From Oscillibacter sp. (lineage in GTDB: Bacteria; Bacillota; Clostridia; Oscillospirales; Oscillospiraceae), in the NCBI GenBank assembly GCA_022795445.1, contig JAAWGR010000011.1:1-55259 (forward strand): DNA of 55,259 nt, read 5' to 3'. Position 1 is the stretch's first letter. Each line of letters begins with the position of its first letter. Below, one piece after another: positions 38,739 through 46,872 of the stretch. The notes below the pieces were generated by a model. The model was not told where the DNA came from. It saw only the letters and a program-made list of their open reading frames with translations, and did not search any database. Both the position numbers and the translations under genes were made by a program.

Positions 38739-39173
38739 TTAGAAATACAGGCCGTTGTTTTCCAGCTCGTCGATCAAATCGCCCTCGATGTCCACATGGT
38801 AGGGAGTAATAATGTAAGTATTCGCGGCTACTTTTTTGATCTTGCCCTCGCCGGCATAGGCGACGCCGGAGAGGAAGTCAATCAGCCGCCGGGCGATATC
38901 CTTGTTGGTGGATTCCAGGTTCAGCACAACCGTGCGCTTGTCCTTCAGCTGGTCGGCAATTTCGGAGGCGTTCTCAAACCGTTCCGGTTTCACCAGGATG
39001 ACCTTCAGCTGGGTGGTGGCGTGAATGTTCACCACCTTGCTGCGGCGGTCGTCCAGCTTTACGCGGCGGTCGTCAAAGGGGTCCCGGCGGGGCTCTTCTT
39101 CAAATTCATCTTCGTCATAGTCTTCTTCGTCGTAGGGATGGGTCAGTTTCTTCAGTTCATCAAATATGCTCAT
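38739..39173 (-). CDS. sepF: SepF, FtsZ-bundling cell division protein
   Basis: A 144-residue protein: N-terminal membrane-targeting helix (MSIFDELKKLTHPYDEEDYD), acidic linker, then the core KVVNIHATTQLKVILVKPERFE with AYAGEGKIKKVAANTYIITP. SepF bundles FtsZ and anchors it to the membrane. GGGAGG lies before the ATG. Between yggS and divIVA, exactly as in B. subtilis ylmE-ylmF. Confidence 0.96.
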   Translation of the reverse strand: MSIFDELKKLTHPYDEEDYDEDEFEEEPRRDPFDDRRVKLDDRRSKVVNIHATTQLKVILVKPERFENASEIADQLKDKRTVVLNLESTNKDIARRLIDFLSGVAYAGEGKIKKVAANTYIITPYHVDIEGDLIDELENNGLYF

Positions 39174-39223
39174 AGCGTACCTCCCGGCCGTTTTATTTTC
39201 CTATCAAATATATAGGGCGTGGA

Positions 39224-39916
39224 TTATGGATAGCGCCGGCTGCCGAAGATTGCGGAACCCACCCGGACCATGGTTGCCCCGGCGCGGATGGCGTCCTCAT
39301 AGTCGGCACTCATGCCCATAGAAAGCTGTTGAAATCCATTATGGTACAAATTTCCGCCGATGTCAACAAAAAGTGTCCAAACTTTCTCAAAATAGCGGCA
39401 ATTTTCTTCACGGTCCGCATCTGCAGGAGGAATTGCCATCAGGCCCAAAACTTTGATATGTGGGCATTTCAGGGCGGCTTCGGCTCCGGAAAAGAGGTCT
39501 TGGGGAAGGAATCCGCTTTTCGCCTCCTCCTCGCCGATATTGACTTCCAAGAGGACATTCTGCACCAGATCCAGTCCGGCGGCGGCTTTTTCCACTGCCT
39601 CCAGCAGGGCCAGGGAACCCACAGATTCGATCAAATCTACCTTCCCCACCACCTGCTTGACCTTGTTCCGCTGCAAATGGCCGATGAAGTGCAGCGGCGC
39701 GCCGTCGTAGGCGTGATCGGCCAGTTTGGCAGTCATTTCCTGGACGCGGTTTTCCCCCAGGGCATCGATCCCTGCGGCGATGGCCTCCCGGCAGGCGGCG
39801 GCATCGTTCATCTTGCTGGCTCCAACCAGAAGAATCTCCGAGGGGTCCCGGCCCGCCTCTTTGGCGGCGGCGGCTATATTGGCCCGGATTTGGGCAATGT
39901 TTTCAGCAATCGACAT
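39224..39916 (-). CDS. YggS/PLPBP family pyridoxal-phosphate homeostasis protein
   Basis: A 230-residue PLP-binding barrel protein without known enzymatic activity, which balances vitamin B6 pools. It shows EILLVGASKMNDAAACREAI (PLP Lys), GENRVQEM, LHFIGHLQRNKVK and the C-terminal LSMGMSADYEDAIRAG with GSAIFGSR. I choose the ATG at 39916, eight bases after AAAGGAAG; one at 39922 touches the ribosome site. It belongs to the division cluster. Confidence 0.95.
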   Translation of the reverse strand: MSIAENIAQIRANIAAAAKEAGRDPSEILLVGASKMNDAAACREAIAAGIDALGENRVQEMTAKLADHAYDGAPLHFIGHLQRNKVKQVVGKVDLIESVGSLALLEAVEKAAAGLDLVQNVLLEVNIGEEEAKSGFLPQDLFSGAEAALKCPHIKVLGLMAIPPADADREENCRYFEKVWTLFVDIGGNLYHNGFQQLSMGMSADYEDAIRAGATMVRVGSAIFGSRRYP

Positions 39917-39936
39917 ATCCATCTTCCTTTTCTCTG

Positions 39937-41190
39937 TTATTGCAAAACCTTCCGGTCATAGAGCCCTTTTGCGGAAATAATGATCTCTTCTCCCGGGCGG
40001 AGGATCAGTTCCTCATCCGTGGCCGTTGCACGGACCAGCACGAAATTCTCTCCGGTATAAAGTACATCCACCGGTTTGAACCGTGCCCGCAGACCCACAA
40101 CGCAGTAAACCCCCGTCTGGCTGGCAGTGGTGAGGCTGCCGTCCTCATTCTGCACGGCGCGCTCCGCCCGGAGGGCTGTTTTGGGAATGCGGACGCCCTC
40201 AACGGCGTCGTAGAGGATTTCCGCCCGCTGCTGGCGCAGGAGGGTCAGCTCCTGCAAATAAGTATTGCCGCGGAAGACTGCCACCACCCGGCCGTTCTCC
40301 GACGGCCCGATAGAATCCAGCACAACCGGGAAATCCCGGTCCGCCCCCTTAGCGAACCGCAGGGACAGGCTGCCATCGGGCAGGTTGTCCAACATGGCGG
40401 CGTCCGCGGCGGTGAGGACCGCCCCATAATACCAGGCGTTCCCCAAAATCAGCTTCCCCACATGGGAGGCGGCTTCCATCTGGGCCGTCAGGCTCCCCAG
40501 CTGGGAGGGCGTCATACCCTCCAAGGTTTCCGGCGTGAGGACCGTCTCAAAGCCGTCTACTTCTCCAGAGTAAAGGCCCGCCTCCGGCGCAGTGATGCGC
40601 CGGACAGACCCTGCCGCCTGCGAACGCAGGCTTTGCAGCTGGGCGTCCACCTCTTGGATCTGGTCGGCCAAGTCTCCGCCGCCATCGGTATAATCCCGCT
40701 TCAGCACCAAGGCCCGCAGCTCAGACGCTTCGTTCTCCGCGTCGTAGAGGCGGTCCGCCGTCACGCAGCGGCGGTAGTTCAGGATGCTTTCCTCGATCTG
40801 GGTATCCAGTTTTTTCACCGTCCCGGCGTCCAGGCTCTCCTGGGCGTAACGCAGCTGCTCCAGCCGGACTGCCAGGGCGTCAATCTCCGCTTGGCGGTCC
40901 AGGGAAGCCTGGTCTGCGTATACCGCTGCGACCGTTCCGCCGGAGCCGACCCGCTCGCCTTCCGCCCGCTGGATGCGCAGAAGGCCGCCGTCGTCGTCCG
41001 GCAGGACCCGTTCCGTCCGGACAACGTAGCCCGTGGCCTCCACTCCCAGCTCCACCTGGTAGGCGTAAGCCAGGGTGGTGGAGAGGGGATCGTTGAAGTA
41101 ACCCACCGCCTGGAAAACAAAATAGGACAGCACGCCGAGGGTAACGGCGGCGGTGAGCAGTTTCATCCCCAGCCCTGTTTTCTTCTTCAT
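39937..41190 (-). CDS. HlyD-like membrane-fusion/cell-wall adaptor protein
   Basis: A 417-residue protein with one N-terminal membrane helix (LLTAAVTLGVLSYFVFQAVG), two long coiled-coil stretches (about 105-170), and beta-rich lipoyl-like and C-terminal regions (PKTALRAERA, LRPGEEIIISAKG). HlyD-family efflux adaptor is the closest type, but no ABC transporter is adjacent. In clostridia such genes recur beside yggS-sepF-divIVA, suggesting an envelope role. Five bases after hfq. Confidence 0.82.
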   Translation of the reverse strand: MKKKTGLGMKLLTAAVTLGVLSYFVFQAVGYFNDPLSTTLAYAYQVELGVEATGYVVRTERVLPDDDGGLLRIQRAEGERVGSGGTVAAVYADQASLDRQAEIDALAVRLEQLRYAQESLDAGTVKKLDTQIEESILNYRRCVTADRLYDAENEASELRALVLKRDYTDGGGDLADQIQEVDAQLQSLRSQAAGSVRRITAPEAGLYSGEVDGFETVLTPETLEGMTPSQLGSLTAQMEAASHVGKLILGNAWYYGAVLTAADAAMLDNLPDGSLSLRFAKGADRDFPVVLDSIGPSENGRVVAVFRGNTYLQELTLLRQQRAEILYDAVEGVRIPKTALRAERAVQNEDGSLTTASQTGVYCVVGLRARFKPVDVLYTGENFVLVRATATDEELILRPGEEIIISAKGLYDRKVLQ

Positions 41191-41194
41191 GGCG

Positions 41195-41431
41195 TTATGT
41201 AGGGATTTCCTCCGGCGAGAGTTCCACAGGCCGGATGGGTGCGATGGTGGAGATGGCGTGCTTGTAGATTACCTGCTGCCGGCCCTCGCTGTCGAGGATA
41301 ACCACAAAGGCGTCAAAGCCGGCGATGACGCCCCGCATTTGGAACCCGTTCATTAGGAACATGGTGACGGGGACCCGGTCCCGTTTGGCCCGGAGGAGAA
41401 AAATGTCCTGTAAGTTTGCTTTGCTCTGCAT
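41195..41431 (-). CDS. hfq: Hfq RNA chaperone
   Basis: A 78-residue Sm-like protein. [35 protein letters not shown] and the signature YKHAISTI are clear. It forms hexamers that bind sRNA and mRNA. The ATG at 41431 follows AAAAGGAGCGG. It is 112 bases downstream of miaA, the classic miaA-hfq pair. The spacer has two hairpins (GGACGAA/TTCGTCC and GGCCCG/CGGGCC on the minus strand), which may shape processing or autocontrol. Confidence 0.97.
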   Translation of the reverse strand: MQSKANLQDIFLLRAKRDRVPVTMFLMNGFQMRGVIAGFDAFVVILDSEGRQQVIYKHAISTIAPIRPVELSPEEIPT

Positions 41432-41543
41432 AATCGTCCGCTCCTTTTTTCTGTGCCGCGCCCTGTAGACAGATTTGGCCCGCCGGAGAGCCGGGCCACG
41501 GCCATTTTTTCCCGGCTGGACGAAGGGATTTCGTCCGCCAATG

Positions 41544-42491
41544 TTAGGATACGCCTGTAGCCGAGAGAATTTCCGTCGAAATCTGTAGTGCCCGGGCAAA
41601 ATCCCGGTCTTTTTCCCAAAATATCCAATGGATGGCAGGATTCCGCCGCAGCCACGTCAGCTGCCGCTTGGCGTACTGCCGGGAACGCAGCTTCACCTCC
41701 GCAATGGCCTCCGCTTCTGTGGCGGCGCCGTCCAACACGGCTAAAAACTCCTTGCACCCGATGGCCTGCAAGGCGGTTGCGTCCCGGGGCAGTCCCCTGG
41801 CCAGGAGGCCTCTCACTTCCTCTAAAAGCCCTGCTTCAACCATCTTGTCCACCCGCCGGTCAATCAGCGCCTTCATATCTGCCCGGTCCGCGAACTGCAA
41901 ACCAATCCACACGGCGTCGTACCGGGGCGGCAGGTTCTTGGTCTCCCGGTTGTGGGCGGTGATGGTCTTACCGGTTTCCAGGTAAACTTCCAACGCCCGC
42001 AGGATGCGTTTTTCATCCGCGGGGTGGAGGCGTTCTGCCGCCTCTGGGTCCGCCTGCCGCAGCTCCTCTAGCAGGGGCGCGATTCCTTCCGCCTCCAGCT
42101 GCTTTTGCAGACGATTCCGGATTTCTCCCCCCGCCTGCCCAGCGGCAAACCCATGGCCCTGGATCACTGCGTCCATCCACAAACCCGTGCCGCCTACCAG
42201 GACGGGCAGCTTTCCCCGCCGGAGAATCCCGTCGATGATGGGGACGGCCATCTCTGCGTAGCGGGCGGCGGACCAGCGTTCCCACGGCTCCGCAACGGCC
42301 ACCATATGGTGGGGCACACCGTCCATTTCTTCTTCCGTCGGCGCGGCGGTGCTGATGGTCATGCCTTTGTAGATCTGCATCGAATCGGCAGAAACCACTT
42401 CTCCGTTGTACCGCTTAGCCAGCAGTATCCCCAGCGTCGTCTTGCCGCAGGCTGTAGGGCCGGCGACACATACGATTTTCCTTGCCGCCAT
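41544..42491 (-). CDS. miaA: tRNA dimethylallyltransferase
   Basis: A 315-residue enzyme that adds dimethylallyl to A37 of tRNAs reading UNN codons, the substrate of MiaB (also in this window). P-loop [31 protein letters not shown] and [11 protein letters not shown] are in place. It overlaps the preceding oxidoreductase stop by one base (TGATG). The C-terminal [16 protein letters not shown] is diagnostic. Confidence 0.97.
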   Translation of the reverse strand: MAARKIVCVAGPTACGKTTLGILLAKRYNGEVVSADSMQIYKGMTISTAAPTEEEMDGVPHHMVAVAEPWERWSAARYAEMAVPIIDGILRRGKLPVLVGGTGLWMDAVIQGHGFAAGQAGGEIRNRLQKQLEAEGIAPLLEELRQADPEAAERLHPADEKRILRALEVYLETGKTITAHNRETKNLPPRYDAVWIGLQFADRADMKALIDRRVDKMVEAGLLEEVRGLLARGLPRDATALQAIGCKEFLAVLDGAATEAEAIAEVKLRSRQYAKRQLTWLRRNPAIHWIFWEKDRDFARALQISTEILSATGVS

Positions 42492-43108
42492 CAGAACTCC
42501 CGTCCCAGCTGGCGGGCCTTTTCCTTGGCTTCGGACAAAATCTCCCGGGCCTTGGACGGGTCTACATCCAGGCCGCCTGCAAACACATAGTCAAACCGGG
42601 GAATGCCGAACATTGCCGCCAGCTGCTTCCAGTAGAGGACGCCCAGGCTTTCCGGTTTTTCAAAGTCTCCGCCCGTCGTGAGGTATGCCAGGCGCTTTGC
42701 CTTGCAGTCGCCGTGGCAGCCGTCAGCCTCGTAATGATAGCACAGGCCGCAGGCGGAGATATGCTCGATGTAAACCCGCAGGGCGGCGGGGAAGGACAAA
42801 TCCCAAAAGGGCGCAGTGACAAGGATTTCCTCCGCCTCCCGGAACACACGCGCCTGCTCGAACAGCGGGCCGGAAAAATTCCCGGCAGCGGACAAGGCGT
42901 CCCGCTCCCTGACCATTTCTTCTGTAAAGGGCTGAAGGCCCTGCTTTTGCACTTGCAGCGCCAAATAAGAATCATGCGGACGGGCCTCCCGGAAACCATC
43001 CAGGAAAGCGTATGCCAAGCCCAGTGTGCGGGAGTCTGCGCCGCGTGGACTGATACAGGCGTCAATCCACAGCATTTTGCCAGTTGGCAGCATGGATTCT
43101 GTGTTCAT
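42491..43108 (-). CDS. NAD(P)H-dependent flavodoxin-fold oxidoreductase
   Basis: A 205-residue flavodoxin-fold protein of the NQO/AzoR-like type: MLWIDACISPRGADSRT (flavin phosphate loop), EEILVTAPFWDLSFPAALRVYIEH, YLTTGGDFE. Substrate unknown. ATG at 43108 after GGAG; the TGA of the preceding small gene ends two bases before. A Cys-rich insert (ACGLCYHYEADGCHGDC) is notable and could bind metal or be redox-active. Confidence 0.87.
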   Translation of the reverse strand: MNTESMLPTGKMLWIDACISPRGADSRTLGLAYAFLDGFREARPHDSYLALQVQKQGLQPFTEEMVRERDALSAAGNFSGPLFEQARVFREAEEILVTAPFWDLSFPAALRVYIEHISACGLCYHYEADGCHGDCKAKRLAYLTTGGDFEKPESLGVLYWKQLAAMFGIPRFDYVFAGGLDVDPSKAREILSEAKEKARQLGREF

Positions 43109-43109
43109 A

Positions 43110-43304
43110 TTACTCCAATCCCTCAAAAACCGTGGTAATAATTGGCCTTCCCTCCCGGTCCAGGAGGGGCGTCAGGCCGCCGCTGTTGGAAGACTGGTAA
43201 TAGAGATAATTTACCCCAGTTTTCCGGTCAATCAGAATTTTCGTCTCCGTCAGCATACCCTCTTGCCGGTAATCGACTACGAAACGCTCATCTTTCTTTG
43301 CCAT
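43110..43304 (-). CDS. DUF6440-type small protein
   Basis: A protein of about 64 residues, with ERFVVDYRQEG, KILIDRKTGVNYLYYQSSNSGG and LTPLLDREGRPI. This pattern is that of the DUF6440 family, of unknown function. The ATG at 43304 gives good spacing to GGAGG; ATGs at 43307 and 43316 are alternatives. Between mutL and the oxidoreductase. Confidence 0.8.
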   Translation of the reverse strand: MAKKDERFVVDYRQEGMLTETKILIDRKTGVNYLYYQSSNSGGLTPLLDREGRPIITTVFEGLE

Positions 43305-43316
43305 CATATCCTCCAT

Positions 43317-45206
43317 CTAAGCCCGTTTAAACATCTTCTCCAGCTCGTACTTCGTCCGCTTCACGGCCACAGGCCGCCCGTGGGGGCAATATTGCACCTC
43401 GCCGCTCTGCACCTTTTCCACCAGTACCCGCAGCTCTGCCGGGTCGCTCTTCCATCCGCCCTTGATGGCCGCTTTGCAGGCCATGGTGTGGAGCATCGAC
43501 TCCCGGCGCTCCTCCAAGGAACGCCCCATCAACAAGCATGCCGCAAGCTCCTCCAAGACAGCCTGGACATCTCCGGCGTCGATGTCCGCCGGGACCTCCC
43601 GGATCAGCAGCGTCCCGCCGCCGAAGTCCTCGCAGGAAAAGCCGAATTCTTCCAGCAGCGGCAGATTTTCCAGCAGCAGCTCTTTATCCATCTGCCCCAG
43701 CTCCACTGCGGCAGGCTGAAGCAGCGTCTGGCGCATAGGCGGCTCCTGAGCCGCCTTCATACGGTCAAAGTTGACCCGCTCATGGGCGGCGTGCTTATCG
43801 ATCAGCCACACATTGCCGTCCCCGCTCTCGCAGATGATGTACGTCCGCAGCACCTCCCCCGCAATCCGCCAGGGTTCCTCCTTCGGCGGCTCGATGGCCC
43901 GCTGCCCGGGGACTTCCTCCGCCTGGGCCCGGGGGATCGCCGGGACGAACGTTCGGGGTTTCTCCGGCGGCTTTGGAAGAGGCCGCTGCTCCTGGGGCAT
44001 CGGCTCCCTTCGCTTTGCGCCATATGTAACCACAGACGCGCTGTCCGACAGGCGCGCCGACGCCGACGGACGTTCGGAATCCCACGCAGGATGGGGCCTG
44101 GAAGCCGGGCGGGCCGGAGGTGCGGTATGCTGGGCACGGAACGTTCTAGCGTCCATGGATTGGAAGAAATCCCCCCGCTGGTTTTGAACCTGCTCTGGAG
44201 CCGGCGCGGCGGGCTGGGGCGCGCCCTGCGCCGCGAGGCAGTCCAAAACCGTATGATACACCGTGTCGAACACCGCTTGCTCCTGGGCAAATTTTACCTG
44301 GGTCTTTGCCGGATGGACATTCACATCCACCAGTTCCACTGGCAGCGTCACGGCCAGCACACAGCCGGGGAACTTGCCTTTCATGATCTGGTTTCGATAC
44401 CCTTCTTCCAGAGCCGCAGTCAGGAGCTGGGATTTGATAAACCGTCCATTTACGAAAAACACCTGCATCGACCGGGAACCCCGACACTGGAGAGGCTTGG
44501 TGACGAAACCGGATACCGTGACATCGCCGCCTTTCCCTTCCACCGGTACCAAGCTTCGGGCGAAATCCCGGCCCAGCGCGGCGTATACGGCGGACTCCAG
44601 CCGCCCGTCGCCGGGGGTGTGGAGCGCGTCCGCGCCGTCCTTGCGGAATTTGAAGGATACATCCGGATGGGACAGGGCCAAGTGCTGCATAAGGCCGTTA
44701 GCGGCGGCCGTTTCGGCACTGTCCTTGCGCATGAATTTCAGCCTTGCGGGAGTATTGTAAAAAAGATCGCGGACGGTGATGGTGGTCCCCTCCGGCGCAC
44801 CCGCGTCCTCTACGGCGCCAGGAATCCCCCCTTCCAGGTGCAAAGCCGCTCCGGCGGCATCCTCCCGGCGGCGGGTGAGGATGTCCACCCGGCTCACGGC
44901 GGAAATCGCCGCCAGCGCCTCCCCGCGAAAGCCCAGCGTACCAATCCTCCCCAAGTCTTCCGGGCCTTGCAGCTTTGAAGTGGCATGGCGAAGAAATGCT
45001 GTAGGCAGTTCCTCCGGGGCGATGCCGCAGCCGTTGTCAGTTACCCGGATCAGCCCCATGCCGCCCCGCTGGACTTCGACAATAACCGCAGAGCTGCCCG
45101 CGTCCAAGGCGTTCTCCACCAGCTCCTTTACCACGCTGGCAGGACGCTCCACCACCTCGCCCGCCGCAATCAGGTCTGCGACGTGGGGGGCAAGCTGTCG
45201 AATCAT
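43317..45206 (-). CDS. mutL: MutL mismatch-repair protein
   Basis: A 629-residue ATPase. The N-terminal GHKL domain has AAGEVVERPASVVKELVENALDAGS, DNGCGI and TLGFRGEALAAI (Bergerat fold). The C-terminal domain has DKHAAHERVNFDR (the DQHAxxE-type endonuclease site, with K in place of Q), CHxKAA-like ACKAAIKGG and CPHGRPVAVK. MutL-type nicking endonuclease activity is expected in species without MutH. RBS AAGGAGG. Only two genes away from mutS, on the same strand. Confidence 0.97.
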   Translation of the reverse strand: MIRQLAPHVADLIAAGEVVERPASVVKELVENALDAGSSAVIVEVQRGGMGLIRVTDNGCGIAPEELPTAFLRHATSKLQGPEDLGRIGTLGFRGEALAAISAVSRVDILTRRREDAAGAALHLEGGIPGAVEDAGAPEGTTITVRDLFYNTPARLKFMRKDSAETAAANGLMQHLALSHPDVSFKFRKDGADALHTPGDGRLESAVYAALGRDFARSLVPVEGKGGDVTVSGFVTKPLQCRGSRSMQVFFVNGRFIKSQLLTAALEEGYRNQIMKGKFPGCVLAVTLPVELVDVNVHPAKTQVKFAQEQAVFDTVYHTVLDCLAAQGAPQPAAPAPEQVQNQRGDFFQSMDARTFRAQHTAPPARPASRPHPAWDSERPSASARLSDSASVVTYGAKRREPMPQEQRPLPKPPEKPRTFVPAIPRAQAEEVPGQRAIEPPKEEPWRIAGEVLRTYIICESGDGNVWLIDKHAAHERVNFDRMKAAQEPPMRQTLLQPAAVELGQMDKELLLENLPLLEEFGFSCEDFGGGTLLIREVPADIDAGDVQAVLEELAACLLMGRSLEERRESMLHTMACKAAIKGGWKSDPAELRVLVEKVQSGEVQYCPHGRPVAVKRTKYELEKMFKRA

Positions 45207-45236
45207 AAAAAGGCGCCTCCTTCCAGAAATCTGCCG

Positions 45237-46145
45237 TTACAGCAGCAGGGATACGCAGGGAATCGTGACCATAGCGGCCAGGGTTGTGACAAACGTCACC
45301 TGGGCCATGCACTCCGTATCGCCGCCGTACTCCATGCACAGCAGTGCGCCGTTCATAGCGGCGGGCATAGCCATTTGAATAACACCCACCTGCATCACCA
45401 CTCCCTGGAAGCCCAGGGCCAGCAAGAGCGGATACAATGCCGCAGGCAGGGCCAGCAGGCGGATCGCTGTCAAAATCCACATCCTGGGCGAGGCCAGCAC
45501 GTCCCTGACGGACAGCCCTGTCAGTAGAGAGCCTACCAGCATTAAGCACAGGGGGATGGACATATCGCCCACCATTGCGAACATTTCCCCAACCAGCGCC
45601 GGAGTGCGGATACGGGTGAACGCCAGCGCCAGCCCCAGTACCGCCGCCAGTACGCAGGGGGACAGCAGCTGCTTCCATTGGAACCGTTTCGCCCCTACCA
45701 GCAGCAGGGGGCCGATGGTGTAGTTCAGCAGGTTGAAGGGAATGGCCAGGATCACGGCATAAAACAGCGCCTCCTGCCCGAACAGGCTCAAAACCACCGG
45801 ATAGCCCACGAATGCAAGATTGTTGAACACCAATGTGTAACGCCAGATACCCATCTGCCCTGGCGTACCGCCCAAAAGACGGGGCACGGCCAGGGCAAAG
45901 AGAAATTCCAATCCATAGAAAACAATGCCTACACCCAGCACCGAGAGGATGACGCTGGCTTCCGGCAGCTCGTCCCCGGTGAGGACGGCCCCGATGATCA
46001 TAGCGGGCATGGTGATGTTCAGCGCCAGCTTGGAGAGGCGGGAATCGACCTCCCCGCCCAAATAGCCCAAATGGTTCCCCAGACAACCTGCGCCCAGGGT
46101 AAACAGGATAACCAGCATCGTGCGGAAGGTATCCAGGAAATTCAT
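45237..46145 (-). CDS. AEC (auxin efflux carrier)-family transporter
   Basis: A 302-residue, ten-helix carrier. NITMPAMIIGAVLTG, LVFNNLAFVGYPVVLSLFG and MQVGVIQMAMPAAMNGALL are the conserved AEC halves (AXXN-type motifs). Members export small organic acids such as malate. It is inserted between mutL and the CPBP gene, likely an operon passenger. ATG at 46145 follows TAGGAGG. Confidence 0.9.
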   Translation of the reverse strand: MNFLDTFRTMLVILFTLGAGCLGNHLGYLGGEVDSRLSKLALNITMPAMIIGAVLTGDELPEASVILSVLGVGIVFYGLEFLFALAVPRLLGGTPGQMGIWRYTLVFNNLAFVGYPVVLSLFGQEALFYAVILAIPFNLLNYTIGPLLLVGAKRFQWKQLLSPCVLAAVLGLALAFTRIRTPALVGEMFAMVGDMSIPLCLMLVGSLLTGLSVRDVLASPRMWILTAIRLLALPAALYPLLLALGFQGVVMQVGVIQMAMPAAMNGALLCMEYGGDTECMAQVTFVTTLAAMVTIPCVSLLL

Positions 46146-46158
46146 AGGTTTCTTCCTC

Positions 46159-46872
46159 CTAATGGCTCCCGGCAAGCAGCGTCAGATAGGACAGCGCGTT
46201 GGCGGCGGCGTGTACGCCAATGGCGGCCCAAAGGGTGCCGGAATGTTCGTAAGCCCAGGCCAATACCAGCCCGGGGATCATATATTGCGGCATCCGCAGG
46301 AAGCAGGACACGTCCCGCTGTGCTACGGCATACTGCCACACATGGAGCAGCGCAAACAGCAGGCAGCTTGCCAGATACGCCCGCAGACGGCTCCGGTCCT
46401 TCAGTCCGCCGAAAACCAGGCCGCGAAACAACACTTCTTCCACGAACGGCGCAAGGAAAACCACAATCAGAAGCGTTGACAGCGGCGCGCCGCCCGCATG
46501 GCGGGAGATGGCTGCATCGTTGAGGTTTGCGGGAGCTGGGCGGGAGAAAAGCAGATTCAGCCCATACATGGCCGCAAGGCCTATCGCGGCGGTTTTCAGG
46601 GCCATCGAAGGATTTTCTGTAAACCGGCGGGAGGTCTTGACCAGAAAGCGGCGGAATATCAGAACGGTGACGGCAAAGACGCTGTAGTAGTAGACCACGC
46701 TCCGCAGTTCGCCGCTGATGCGCCGTCCAAGCAGTTCCTCCGCATGGGAAAAGGCCGGTCCCGCCGCCAACGGCAGGAGCAGGAGGTAGAATGTGAAAAA
46801 TACGGCGCCCACGAACCGTTCCCCTGGCGTCAGGCAGCTTTTCCGGCTGGGCAAATGGCGCTGCCGGTTCAT
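46159..46872 (-). CDS. CPBP-family intramembrane metalloprotease (CaaX-like)
   Basis: A 237-residue membrane protein with about seven helices. The catalytic EEVLFRGL (Glu-Glu-x-x-x-Arg), FALLHVWQ (His) and IGVHAAANAL (His and Asn) motifs of the Abi/CPBP family are intact. In Gram-positives it can serve in immunity or protein processing. Its ATG overlaps the mutS stop by four bases. Confidence 0.92.
   Translation of the reverse strand: MNRQRHLPSRKSCLTPGERFVGAVFFTFYLLLLPLAAGPAFSHAEELLGRRISGELRSVVYYYSVFAVTVLIFRRFLVKTSRRFTENPSMALKTAAIGLAAMYGLNLLFSRPAPANLNDAAISRHAGGAPLSTLLIVVFLAPFVEEVLFRGLVFGGLKDRSRLRAYLASCLLFALLHVWQYAVAQRDVSCFLRMPQYMIPGLVLAWAYEHSGTLWAAIGVHAAANALSYLTLLAGSH

Noticed and set aside
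43026-44978. A 650-codon plus-strand open frame
   Set aside because: It is the antisense shadow of mutL, which has full family motifs on the minus strand; composition is His/Arg/Gln-rich and unlike any protein.
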